From NCBI GenBank assembly GCA_002245135.1, contig NGBS01000051.1, positions 1-55,983 of the forward strand: a stretch of 55,983 nt of DNA, written 5' to 3'. The notes under the pieces were generated by a model. It had not been told where the DNA came from, did no database searches, and saw only the letters and a list, made by a program, of their open reading frames with translations. The first letter of the stretch is position 1. Each line of letters opens with the position of its first letter. Both the position numbers and the translations under genes were made by a program. The DNA is from Proteromonas lacertae. Lineage: Eukaryota > Sar > Bigyra > Opalinata > Proteromonadidae. Below, one piece after another: positions 41,959-53,618 of this stretch.

Positions 41959-42340
41959 ATGTATTTAGCTTTTTTAAATCCAACAGCTAAGACTATTGAA
42001 AAGATAAAAGCTTTAGTCAGTCAATATAAGTGTAGAATTTGGTATTCAAGGCGTTTTGAAAACTAATCTTGGTATTATTTATGTATTATGGAATACATGT
42101 AGGTCCAAAGTGAACGATTATGATATTAATTGGTGAGGAGTTGTTATAATAAAATTTACAAAGGATTGTGAAGTGTTGGTTAATGACATGCAAATACAAC
42201 ATCCAACAGCAGAATTAATAGCTAGAACTGCCACAGTACAAGACGATATGACAAGTATTTTTAGTATATTTATCAATTGGATAGGCAATACATCCACATA
42301 TAATTCAATGTTTCTAAGGAGAGAATGCACACTATAAAAT
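41959..42340 (+). pseudogene. CCT6: CCT6 (chaperonin TRiC zeta subunit) 5' fragment
   Basis: Starts MYLAFLNPTAKTIEKIKALV, then SVEFGIQGVLKTNLG, a 31-nt intron (42072-42102), [29 protein letters not shown] and [15 protein letters not shown]. This is the N-terminal equatorial domain of CCT6 (LNPKAE..., LxTNLGPKGTMKML, TKDGxVLL, [12 protein letters not shown], AQDDxTGDGTT). Breaks: a shift near 42027, TGA for the Gly of PKGT, a shift near 42135 and loss of the GDGTT ATPase motif. The retained intron shows it came from genomic DNA rather than an mRNA copy. The functional gene must be elsewhere. Confidence 0.75.
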
Positions 42341-42829
42341 AGAGGTTTAATGTGAAAAGTATCTCGTACATCATTCCAACTAGAAGTATACTATAATTAA
42401 ATTATGTAATTGATTAGGATTGGAGGATTATAGTTGTATTATCTATATAAAATGTATATTATTATTATTATTATATAGGTAAAATGGATTTATTTTAGTA
42501 AAGATTAATTAATTTTCATATTTTAGATAAATTGTATTTATTTATATGTCTAATTGTGTTTATTCTCACGATGCTAATGGTATGCAGCTATATAAACTGA
42601 ATATAGAAGAATTGATTGTATCTCTCTAATTAGAGGGATTTAGCTTAAAATAACACTATTTTATTACTCAGTTATACAAAATTGTTTGAATAAGCACATG
42701 AAATCACTAATTACATAAGATTACATGCGCTTATTAAGACATACATCAAACTTTAATCTACAAAAATTAAACAAATCTAAACCATGTTTCATTTCATTTC
42801 ATTTCCTATTTCAGAAAAACCAGAGACAT
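42341..42829. other. Non-coding stretch after the CCT6 fragment
   Basis: AT-rich with a short ATT repeat near 42460. No gene seen. Confidence 0.35.
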
Positions 42830-43140
42830 TAAAGCCAATTTCATAAAAAGTTCAGGGGTTGGTTTTCTGATTTTACCTACTTTAACCCTCGTTTTCTCAC
42901 TCTACAAAAAGAATTAAACTATAAGATTTTACAGTTGCATTATTTATGGGTATATTTATCAATATGTTTAATATTATTGAAAAAAAAACAAACTACCTAC
43001 ATGAGGTAATTTCATAACTAATGATGCTATAGTATAGTACTATGTATAACGCATATTACTGAAATTTTTTATTATTTAATTCTTTATGGTTATCGAGAAA
43101 AATCATTTTAAAGTCAAAAAAAACACTTAAAAAATTCTTA
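42830..43140 (+). repeat. Dispersed ~300-bp repeat, copy
   Basis: Shares GGTTTTCTGATTTTACCTAC, ACCTACATGAGGTAATTTCA and TTTATGGTTATCGAGAAAAA with the copies near 28.1 and 29.1 kb. Confidence 0.5.
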
Positions 43141-43739
43141 TCGTGATATTTCTGGTTAATGGGATCTTTTGTTTTGGGTGGCCACTCAAAATTTGGACAC
43201 CCTATTTCTAGAGGTGTTTCAACCTCAATACTCATATTTATCTTACTATTATCATAAAACTAAGCGTTTCTGAACTTATCTTTGTATTTCGTTAACTTTC
43301 AATTCACACATTATGACATTATTTTTAAAATTTGAGCACCTCATGGTCCAGACTATAGAGCATAATAACTGCATCTTGGATCTCCAATTTTTATTTATAT
43401 ATTATGCTTATTGAATGAGAGTGCTCAAAAAATAACAAGAATCGACACAAACATAAGTTTGATCATTTTTTCAATTTTTATTTTTTGAGCACCTGCCTCC
43501 TATAGGAAGTAAGGGCTCAATATAATAATATATTATGTGTATATGATGATTATTAAACTTATTTATTTAATAATATTAATCAAATTTTCGTAATCTAGCT
43601 ATTTCCTTAATTATTTATAATTGATTTATATGCATAATAAAATAATACACATATGTAACACATAATATTTATATATACCTATTTATACTTTTATCAAACA
43701 TATTTGTAAATATTTCTAATTATAAACATACAAAACACT
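43141..43739. other. Non-coding stretch with repeated TTGAGCACC words
   Basis: GGCCACTCAAAATTTGGACACC near 43180, then TTTGAGCACCT at about 43336 and 43484 and an inverted GTGCTCAAAA near 43431. This looks like a decayed short inverted-repeat element; its ends could not be fixed. Confidence 0.3.
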
Positions 43740-44480
43740 AACAGATGCATATTTATTTGTTACTCAATGATAATTTAACCTTTGTCTTAAAAATCAAATC
43801 AAAAATCCATAATAACATCAATGTGTCTTTTTTCTCAGTTTGCATAGCTTCTACTATAGCTAAATTTGCACCTTCTTCTACTATTTTACCTTCTTTATTA
43901 ATACATCTATAAAACTACCAGTCATTGAGACAAGCTAAAAATTTGGAATGATTTGCTTCAGGTTTTGGAATCATGCTTTGATAATTTGCTTTCTAAAGCA
44001 TTTCTTACATCTATAGTGAAGTTACCTCCATAACCTTCTACTAATCTTTTCATATATTGTACAGCTACTTCTTTAACTTTGTATAACTTTTACTTTATTA
44101 AATCACCTATTTTAGAAACCTTTGTATGTTTAAAACAGAGTTAACTTCTACATCACCACATAATCTCAATACTATTTTTATTTCTTTTCTATTCAATAAA
44201 CAAGTCTCAATTATCACTTTAACAAGTACATTGGTCTTATGACGTTCCACTACAATAGGAATAATTTCTTTATTTTAATATTTTTAGTCATTTTCTTTTA
44301 ATGCTACAACAATAGCCTTATCTGAGTTATCAGCGTTATCTTTTATAAATATTTTGGCTTCCTGCAATTTTATCTCTGGAGTTGTTACATTTAGTTGTTA
44401 CTCTCCTCATTTTTACTTTCTTTCATTATTTTACCATTTCTACTGTCTGATTTATCTTCAAGAAGATGGAGCTAAATGTA
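43740..44480 (-). pseudogene. Worn gene of unknown family, perhaps with a biotinyl-like segment
   Basis: On the minus strand scraps read in order: PEIKLQEAKIFIKDNADNSD, IVVERHKTNVLVKVIIETCL, VKEVAVQYMKRLVEGYGGNF and INKEGKIVEEGANLAIVEAM. The last (EGANLAIVEAMQTEK) recalls the EAMK turn of biotin/lipoyl domains, with Gln where the modified Lys would be. Several frame changes. Identity uncertain. Confidence 0.3.
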
Positions 44481-45243
44481 AACAACTGTTACTATATCTA
44501 TTGTACCCTATATTATATAGAATTTAATCTGATTTCTGATGAACATAATTCTATTCCTTCCCTCAGAGGACCTGTCGCGCGCGATAAAGAAATTTGCTCG
44601 ATAAAGGAGTTAAAAACTTTCCTTTGAAACTAATACTATATTTACAATATATACTACGTATACTTTACATATCATATGTTATATATACGATTTATGTTCA
44701 ATGAGGCGATATCAGACAATAGAGTAGCATATATCATATTATAACATATATCAAAACTCCTTATTTTAACTATGTATATTATGAAATATTATTATATAAA
44801 TCAATTTTGATGTTGAGAAAATTTAAAAAATAAGATCAAATTCATTTTATTTTTTACCCCCATATTTTTGTTCAAAAATTAAAATTTCGTTTTACTAAGA
44901 AATATTTTAGTACTTCTAAATATATGTGTAGATTAATATTGCTGTAACATACTTATTAGGTAAATAAAAAAGATGAGTTATAAATAGTTGTAAGTATCAT
45001 TTTTACAATTCTGTAATAATATCATTAGAATAGTTCATTTATGAATTTTCTATTGTAATAATATCTTGTTATTCTTATTTTCCTATTCAAATGTTTAATC
45101 AAATAATAGAGGAAGTAAAAAGAAAATTTCAAATTTGCTATTTTCTTATATATTTATTATTTTCTCTATTATTTATATTACAAATAAACTTTTGTTTATG
45201 ATTATGAATGTTTATAAAGTCGTTAATTATTGTTAATTATTGT
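44481..45243. other. Non-coding stretch
   Basis: AT-rich with an isolated CGCGCGCG near 44577. No open frame, repeat or element end recognised. Confidence 0.35.
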
Positions 45244-45251
45244 AATTTAAT
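45244..45251 (+). repeat. Left target-site duplication of hAT derivative (AATTTAAT)
   Basis: Matches 46411-46418 exactly. Confidence 0.85.
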
Positions 45252-46410
45252 CAGTGTTGTATTTTTCGGTCAAAAAATATAGGTTTACCTATAGGTCAAA
45301 ACCTATATCTTTAGCTTGACCTTTACCTTCCTTATACTAACTATTAGTTGACCTCCTATTGAACATGAGTTAAGAAGCATATAATCTAACCATATATACA
45401 AAATTAATGTTTTATACATCATCTTTCAAATATCAAATTTGACCGTCGGTCGATGCACTTTTTATATTACTATTATTTTGATCTATTTCTCAATGATGAC
45501 TCACAATAACATATTATTAACATAATATTAAATTAATTATAGAATAAAAAAATAAAAGAAAAAAACATCAAGCTTGATGGTTTGACTAAGTTAATCTTTA
45601 TTTTTTAAGATTTAGATCATTTAGATGTATAATTACTCAATATTTATAAGACTTTATAATATATGAAACTATAGGGATATCAGATTACCCCCTATCGCAT
45701 CAATAGAGTTGTGCATTTATTCAATTGCTGTATGTTAGAGAATTAACATTTTAACTACTTCAAAATGTTTTGGAAAACGTGATTAAAATAAAATATTCAG
45801 ATTATTACATATGGTAAAAGCCAAAGTCAATTCAGATTCTGTCAACAAAGATCTATGTAAATTAATAACCTTCAATGCAGTCAGTACCACAATATTAGAC
45901 TCACCAGAATTTAGAAGGTTTTGCTTCAAACTAGGATATATTATACCTCTAAGAGAGTTTTATAATGCTTATTTATTTTCAGAAACTGAGAAAGTAAGAG
46001 ACTTATTGAAGACAAATCATTAATATCCAGAAATAGAGATTTGTTATTATAATTACATTAATATTTGTTTTTTAGAGATAGTAATCAATATAAATTAATC
46101 ATCAAAATAACAAGTTGTTTATAAATATGTTAAATATCACTATTGAGTAGTTTGTAGATGAATTTTAATATATTTGTATAGATATTTATACAATTTCAAC
46201 CAATCTTATTCTAACTATGGCAATCAAAGTAAAACAGGAAGCAGGAATAATTTTTTATATAGTATGATAGTTTGTATTAAACAAATGTTACTCAGTAAGT
46301 GATTAAAATAGATTTTAACAAAATAATGCTCGAGGTTTGACCGACTAATGGTCAAAGCTAGATTATAGGTTTTACCTATAACCTATAGGTTACCTATTTA
46401 TACAACCCTG
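45252..46410. mobile_element. Non-autonomous hAT element 2-type derivative (1.16 kb)
   Basis: Ends CAGTGTTGTATTTTTCGGTC (left) and, reverse-complemented, CAGGGTTGTATAAATAGG (right), with perfect AATTTAAT duplications outside. Subterminal GACCGTCGGTCGATGC at about 45440 matches element 2. An internal frame (45811-46023) reads TTILDSPEFRRFCFKLGY, the counterpart of TTVLDSSSFRRFCSKLGY after the BED finger of transposase 2. The catalytic exon is missing, so it would depend on a full element. Confidence 0.85.
45811..46023 (+). pseudogene. Transposase 2 exon remnant inside the hAT derivative
   Basis: 70 codons: KDLCKLITFNAVSTTILDSP then EFRRFCFKLGYIIPLREFYN. It corresponds to the post-BED part of transposase 2 exon 1, in the opposite window orientation. 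BED finger and catalytic core absent. Confidence 0.7.
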
Positions 46411-46418
46411 AATTTAAT
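46411..46418 (+). repeat. Right target-site duplication of hAT derivative (AATTTAAT)
   Basis: Exact partner of 45244-45251. Confidence 0.85.
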
Positions 46419-46525
46419 ATATTAATTAGATATTATATGTTATTATTTTATTTTTAAACTGTAATAACAATATTGTAAAACAAAAGTGATTATGAATGAG
46501 GTAATTATTATATCGTTACTGAGAT

Positions 46526-47764
46526 TTAAAAACGATGTAAGGTATTCTTTTGGTAATTCTTGTAAAACTTAGCTTTTTCTTCCACAGTCAATTTACTCAT
46601 AGCAGAGAATAAATCTTCTATAAAATAATTAATATTAAAACTCTCTATATTCTGTATTTCATCTATCCTTAGGTTTTTCAGTCTACATCCCAAATAAAAG
46701 AGGGTGTAATACCCACAATTTACTTTATCACGATTACTTTGTTTCACATTAGTTTCCATAATTTGGTAACTTAATTCCACGTTACTCTCAAAAAATCTGT
46801 ATATTCTATAGATAATATTATCTCTTGCATCATTATAATCCCCTCTATAAATGTTTAAGCTGTCATAGATATAATATTTAATATATTTATTGCTGTTATA
46901 TTTCACTTCAAATAACGACCAATGTTGATAATCTTTGTCGCATACTGGGAAAAAATATATACCATCGTTCTTTATTTTACTTAATAAACGTAATTGTTCA
47001 TCACTTTTATATATATTACCTGGATCTATTACATTATCATTACACTGATTAATGAAGTGTATATAAAACACTAGATCTTCGGATTTTAATCTCTCTTTTA
47101 ATAATAGATGATTAACTATAATATTAAATTGTCTTAAGAAACAGTTCTTTTGCTTACCTTTTAGTGATATTGTATTATAATTGTATGGATTTATAATTAA
47201 TCTAACGAAATTTAATGTATTTTCTTCATTGCGTGAATAGAATAGAGAATCACCATCATCATCATCATGTATATTGACGTAAAAACAGGACAACTTCAGT
47301 CTGTATGATTTATATTCTAATAGTTTAGAGATATATTCTCTTAGCAAATCGCTCATTAGAATAACATCTAACTCCAATACTTCAATATTGTTGTAATCAG
47401 AATTCATAATCATAAATGTCACAGTAGCAGCAATATCTGTGGCTTCTGGAAAATTGTTCCTAACATTTATTATATTTATTTCATATTTACTTAGATTTGA
47501 TATATATGAGGATATATATTTAAGATCTGTATTATAGTCATATGTATTAATTGAATCATATATATTAATCATCCCTTTATCCTTTTCTATCATAATTAAA
47601 TAGCATCGATGTGATTTAATTAATATGCTCATACTTTTATTATTATATAATAACATATTGTTACTTAATAGATTAATGTCATTAAAATCATATAATTGAA
47701 GTATATACCATATCTGATATATATTTAACTCCTTTTTTCCTATTTTATCTCTTACTTTTATCAC
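46526..47764 (-). mobile_element. Ulp1/C48-type cysteine protease frame of an integrase-bearing element
   Basis: Open for about 412 codons. The C-terminal part has the Ulp1-type layout: FPVCDKDYQHWSLFEVKYN (catalytic His before Trp), YYIYDSLNIYRG (Asp) and KQSNRDKVNCGYYTLFYLG (Gln and Cys). It lies about 300 bp from an integrase frame on the same strand, so both probably belong to one element. Integrase plus such a protease is known from Ginger-type DNA transposons; Polintons pair integrase with a related adenovirus-type protease. No capsid, polymerase or ATPase frame is seen nearby. This part looks whole; the start is unresolved. Confidence 0.7.
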
Positions 47765-48066
47765 ATTTTCTAATTGTTCTTCAGTTAAAGTATCTTTACC
47801 ATCATAGTCAGAAGTAATTTTTCCAAATATGCTATAAACTGCATTTTTAGAAGGATGTATAATGATATATGATAGAATTTTTTGGTATGTATCAGTTTTT
47901 CTTTTCTTTTTCTGAGGATTGACCTATTTAATAAAATAATAATAATACTAATTGAATATCCATTTTTCTTTTGAGTTTTTCTTGAAGATCAGTTGATATA
48001 GGAATGACTTCCACTGCCGATGAATTAGTCAATCTTATTTCGTTATCTTTGTTACTATGTTAATTA

Positions 48067-49293
48067 TTAATATACAAATCTATACACTGCATATAATGAA
48101 TCATTATTTTTGTTCTTTTTGATTATTCTGAACTCATTTTTATCTTTTTGATTTTTTATTTTCTTAGTAAAAACAATTGCATTGCCATGCTGGGGGTTTG
48201 ATACTTTTTCACTCAACTTTTTAATCGAATTCATTACCATCTTACTATTTTTTTTCTCTATTCTAATATTAACAGATTGTTTGATATTATCTATTACTGA
48301 CTTATTCCTATTAATATCTTTATTTATTTTTTCATCATTTATTTCTTCATTGTCAATGTTATAACCATAATCTACATTATTATTACTTATATTGTAAAAT
48401 AATTTTGGGTTTTCTTTTTGTAGTTCTTCTACATCCATAAAAAAAAGACTTCTTGGCTTGCAATGTGTTGTTGAAGAAATCGAAGTATTCATATCTTCAA
48501 TTATATTTTCTATAAATTCTGTCCATTCATGACCCTCATTTTCAGATAAGTAACCATCTACTAAGCGTTCTATAACTTGATTATAACGTTCAACCTTACC
48601 ATTCGTTTGAGGATGATAAGGCGAGCTTGTTATCTTTTTGGTATGATAATCTGCCATTAATTCATTCAATATACTGTTGACAAACTCAGGTCCGTTATCA
48701 GATTGAATAATTGATGGGGCGCCAAAAATTCGTATATAACTTTTAATATTTTCTGCTGTTTCTTTGGCACTTTTTGTCTTTTGACAATAAATCATAATAA
48801 AACTACTATAATGATCAATAATAGATAAAAGAAATTTTTCATTTGAATGATATTTGCTCATATTTATTAAATCAATCAGTATCCTTTCTCTTGGTGCATG
48901 AGATATGATTGGTTGCATTGGATTACTACGACTAATCTTCTTAATTTTGTGACAAACAGCACATGCATTTAAATAGATTCTAATCATGTCTCTTGTTATA
49001 CCAAAATATTTTGCATCACAATTAATATATTGCATCATGAAACGCTCTCTTCTATGCCCATGAGATCTATGAATATCATCCAATATATCAAAATTTTCTT
49101 CCAATTTCACTACCAACTTATCTTCGAAGTAGAGTTTATTATTCTCGACTTTATACTTTTTAAGTTTGTAATAATTAATGTTATTCAAATATTTGTCATA
49201 CTTTTTCTGATCAAATGTCCATGAGTTTGTGCCACTTAAGCATAATTTATCTATTTCTTCGTAATAGTGTTTGACATGATCAGCTCTAAGCAA
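48067..49293 (-). mobile_element. Retroviral-type integrase frame (Ginger- or Polinton-like element)
   Basis: About 408 codons. An H2C2 zinc-binding region (HRSHGHRRERF ... CAVCHKIKK) is followed by an rve core: ILIDLINMSKYHSNEKFLLS, APSIIQSDNGPEFVNS and SPYHPQTNGKVERYNQVIE, which carry the three acidic residues. No reverse transcriptase is seen near it, which favours a DNA element over an LTR element. Terminal repeats were not located; the element probably lies within about 46.4-49.9 kb. The frame looks whole and its first codon is unresolved. Confidence 0.78.
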
Positions 49294-49697
49294 TGTATCA
49301 AGATCTTCATCAGATGACCTAATTATAAATATAGAATAATAAGTAAATAAAAGATATATAGGCTAATAAAGATTAGAATAATTTTGTAGATTTCAATCAC
49401 ATTTTCTTGCATAACCTAAATAATGAGTAAATTGTTATTTTACCAATAAAATTACTCAAATTGTCTGATAATATTCTATCTTCACATGGTTTTGTTTCTG
49501 GATCTCTCATGTTCATATAATAACATAAATCTAGGAATGATAATTGCAACTATCAGTTTGATGGATTATATGGTGTAGTTTTCTTCATTTAACGTGAATA
49601 GACTAACGCCTTAAACAGCATAACCCCACTAGAGTAATTACAGAATATATTGCCATATTTGATGTAAATTCCTTTCAGTTATACAAATATATCAAAT

Positions 49698-49737
<40 letters not shown>

Positions 49738-50739
49738 TTTACATTTTAAAAGATATAAATTTGAAAAGTTTGATATATGCTTGATATCATATTTATATTT
49801 TTCTTTAATGCTTAATTACATAATAGACTAAAATATATTATATCTCTTTATTATAGTATATTCAATTTTTCTATATTTTTTCCCTGGTAATATACGCTCA
49901 TTGCGCTTAGATTTCAAGATACTTGATATTTACGCTTGATATAAGACCTAAACACAAAACAATCACATCTACAATTTAATAATATTCTTATATTACAATA
50001 ATCTAAACATATACTTTTAAAATTACAAAAAAAGAAAAGAGCTTGAGAAAAAATTTGAAAATTGAAAAAATAATTCAAAGAGTATAATTCTTAATTCCTG
50101 TATAACTGATACATTTTTTCTATGCATCATCTAATGAAATTAATATTATATTTAATATATAAGTCAATTTTACTATTTAATAATAGTGTTTTCTTTTCAT
50201 ATTATGACAGTTTTTATATGTCAAAAAAAGTAGTTTATATAGCAAACTAACAATATATGGAAAGTTGCGAATTGGACTCGAGTTCAAAATTTGAACTCGG
50301 TACTTCCAGCCACTTTACAGCGCTAATATTAAAATTTCATTGACTTTTGTAATTAAATTAAACTATTCTGAAATGCGTGTTGAATTTGGACAACATCAAT
50401 GTTAGTCATTAGAAACATCATTAGAATTTTGTACATAAATCTATTGTACATAATATGTATACACTGGACCTCCAGTTTTAAATCTAATTATTTTGATAGT
50501 TCAAGAGAAAATTCAAAAAAAGAAATATTGACACAAGCTTTGGCTTGATCAAATTTGAATTTATTTAAATTTTGAACTCGCTCTTTGTATGCGAAGAGAA
50601 TATTCAATTTTAATAATCATTTGACATGTATAAGTTTTAATTTGTTAATTTAAACTATAAAAATACAAGTAATACAAGAAATTATCTAGATCGTTAAGAT
50701 TAGAAGAGATTACGAAATACTCAATAACAACGTAATATT
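49294..50739. other. Gene-poor stretch between the integrase element and the satellite
   Basis: Holds a (TA)n run at about 49705-49734 and an inverted repeat GAGTTCAAAATTTGAACTC at about 50280-50298. No gene seen; the right end of the integrase element may lie here. Confidence 0.4.
49705..49734. repeat. (TA)n microsatellite
   Basis: About 15 uninterrupted TA units. Confidence 0.85.
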
Positions 50740-53523
50740 AACTATCAATTTATTTCGATTTAGAACAAACTAACATAATTCTTTCTAATCTTCGATTTTG
50801 TACTCATTTCATTCTATATATTATACTCAATTATATATACATTATACAATAACCATTTTTAACTATCAGTTTACTTCGATTTAGAACAAACTAACATAAT
50901 TCTTTCTAATCTTCGATTTTGTACTCATTTCATTCTATATATTATACTCAATTATATATACATTATACAATAACCATTTTTAACTATCAATTTACTTCGA
51001 TTTAGAACAAACTAACATAATTCTTTCTAATCTTCGATTTTGTACTCATTTCATTCTATATATTATACTCAATTATATATACATTATACAATAACCATTT
51101 TTAACTATCAATTTACTTCGATTTAGAACAAACTAACATAATTCTTTCTAATCTTCGATTTTGTACTCATTTCATTCTATATATTATACTCAATTATATA
51201 TACATTATACAATAACCATTTTTAACTATCAGTTTACTTCGATTTAGAACAAACTAACATAATTCTTTCTAATCTTCGATTTTGTACTCATTTCATTCTA
51301 TATATTATACTCAATTATATATACATTATACAATAACCATTTTTAACTATCAATTTACTTCGATTTAGAACAAACTAACATAATTCTTTCTAATCTTCGA
51401 TTTTGTACTCATTTCATTCTATATATTATACTCAATTATATATACATTATACAATAACCATTTTTAACTATCAATTTACTTCGATTTAGAACAAACTAAC
51501 ATAATTCTTTCTAATCTTCGATTTTGTACTCATTTCATTCTATATATTATACTCAATTATATATACATTATACAATAACCATTTTTAACTATCAATTTAC
51601 TTCGATTTAGAACAAACTAACATAATTCTTTCTAATCTTCGATTTTGTACTCATTTCATTCTATATATTATACTCAATTATATATACATTATACAATAAC
51701 CATTTTTAACTATCAATTTACTTCGATTTAGAACAAACTAACATAATTCTTTCTAATCTTCGATTTTGTACTCATTTCATTCTATATATTATACTCAATT
51801 ATATATACATTATACAATAACCATTTTTAACTATCAATTTATTTCGATTTAGAACAAACTAACATAATTCTTTCTAATCTTCGATTTTGTACTCATTTCA
51901 TTCTATATATTATACTCAATTATATATACATTATACAATAACCATTTTTAACTATCAATTTACTTCGATTTAGAACAAACTAACATAATTCTTTCTAATC
52001 TTCGATTTTATACTCATTTCATTCTATATATTATACTCAATTATATATACATTATACAATAACCATTTTTAACTATCAATTTACTTCGATTTAGAACAAA
52101 CTAACATAATTCTTTCTAATCTTCGATTTTGTACTCATTTCATTCTATATATTATACTCAATTATATATACATTATACAATAACCATTTTTAACTATCAA
52201 TTTACTTCGATTTAGAACAAACTAACATAATTCTTTCTAATCTTCGATTTTGTACTCATTTCATTCTATATATTATACTCAATTATATATACATTATACA
52301 ATAACCATTTTTAACTATCAGTTTACTTCGATTTAGAACAAACTAACATAATTCTTTCTAATCTTCGATTTTGTACTCATTTCATTCTATATATTATACT
52401 CAATTATATATACATTATACAATAACCATTTTTAACTATCAATTTACTTCGATTTAGAACAAACTAACATAATTCTTTCTAATCTTCGATTTTATACTCA
52501 TTTCATTCTATATATTATACTCAATTATATATACATTATACAATAACCATTTTTTAACTATCAATTTACTTCGATTTAGAACAAACTAACATAATTCTTT
52601 CTAATCTTCGATTTTGTACTCATTTCATTCTATATATTATACTCAATTATATATACATTATACAATAACCATTTTTAACTATCAATTTACTTCGATTTAG
52701 AACAAACTAACATAATTCTTTCTAATCTTCGATTTTGTACTCATTTCATTCTATATATTATACTCAATTATATATACATTATACAATAACCATTTTTAAC
52801 TATCAATTTACTTCGATTTAGAACAAACTAACATAATTCTTTCTAATCTTCGATTTTGTACTCATTTCATTCTATATATTATACTCAATTATATATACAT
52901 TATACAATAACCATTTTTAACTATCAATTTACTTCGATTTAGAACAAACTAACATAATTCTTTCTAATCTTCGATTTTGTACTCATTTCATTCTATATAT
53001 TATACTCAATTATATATACATTATACAATAACCATTTTTAACTATCAATTTACTTCGATTTAGAACAAACTAACATAATTCTTTCTAATCTTCGATTTTA
53101 TACTCATTTCATTCTATATATTATACTCAATTATATATACATTATACAATAACCATTTTTAACTATCAATTTACTTCGATTTAGAACAAACTAACATAAT
53201 TCTTTCTAATCTTCGATTTTGTACTCATTTCATTCTATATATTATACTCAATTATATATACATTATACAATAACCATTTTTAACTATCAATTTACTTCGA
53301 TTTAGAACAAACTAACATAATTCTTTCTAATCTTCGATTTTGTACTCATTTCATTCTATATATTATACTCAATTATATATACATTATACAATAACCATTT
53401 TTAACTATCAATTTACTTCGATTTAGAACAAACTAACATAATTCTTTCTAATCTTCGATTTTGTACTCATTTCATTCTATATATTATACTCAATTATATA
53501 TACATTATACAATAACCATTTTT
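50740..53523 (+). repeat. 121-bp satellite, 23 tandem copies
   Basis: Each unit begins AACTATCAATTTACTTCGAT and ends ATACAATAACCATTTTT. Starts fall every 121 bp from 50740; 23 units plus one extra T in the poly-T at about 52551 account for the length exactly. Units are almost identical. Rare variants: a G for A in copies 2, 5 and 14, T for C (TTTATTTCG) in copies 1 and 10, A for G (GATTTTATACT) in copies 11, 15 and 20. No spacers, so it is not a CRISPR. No coding frame. Confidence 0.97.
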
Positions 53524-53618
53524 AACTATTATTTTAAAATGAAAAATATCCGTTACTGAATCTTTCTATTTTGTTTTTTGTACTATCCTTACATCCCTTG
53601 TAATTAATATTTTGTTGT

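Noticed and set aside
42118-42330. Minus-strand 70-codon frame
   Set aside because: It is antisense to the CCT6 fragment, whose plus-strand text is clearly the real signal.
50740-53523. CRISPR array
   Set aside because: Units are 121 bp, contiguous and without unique spacers; the context is eukaryotic.
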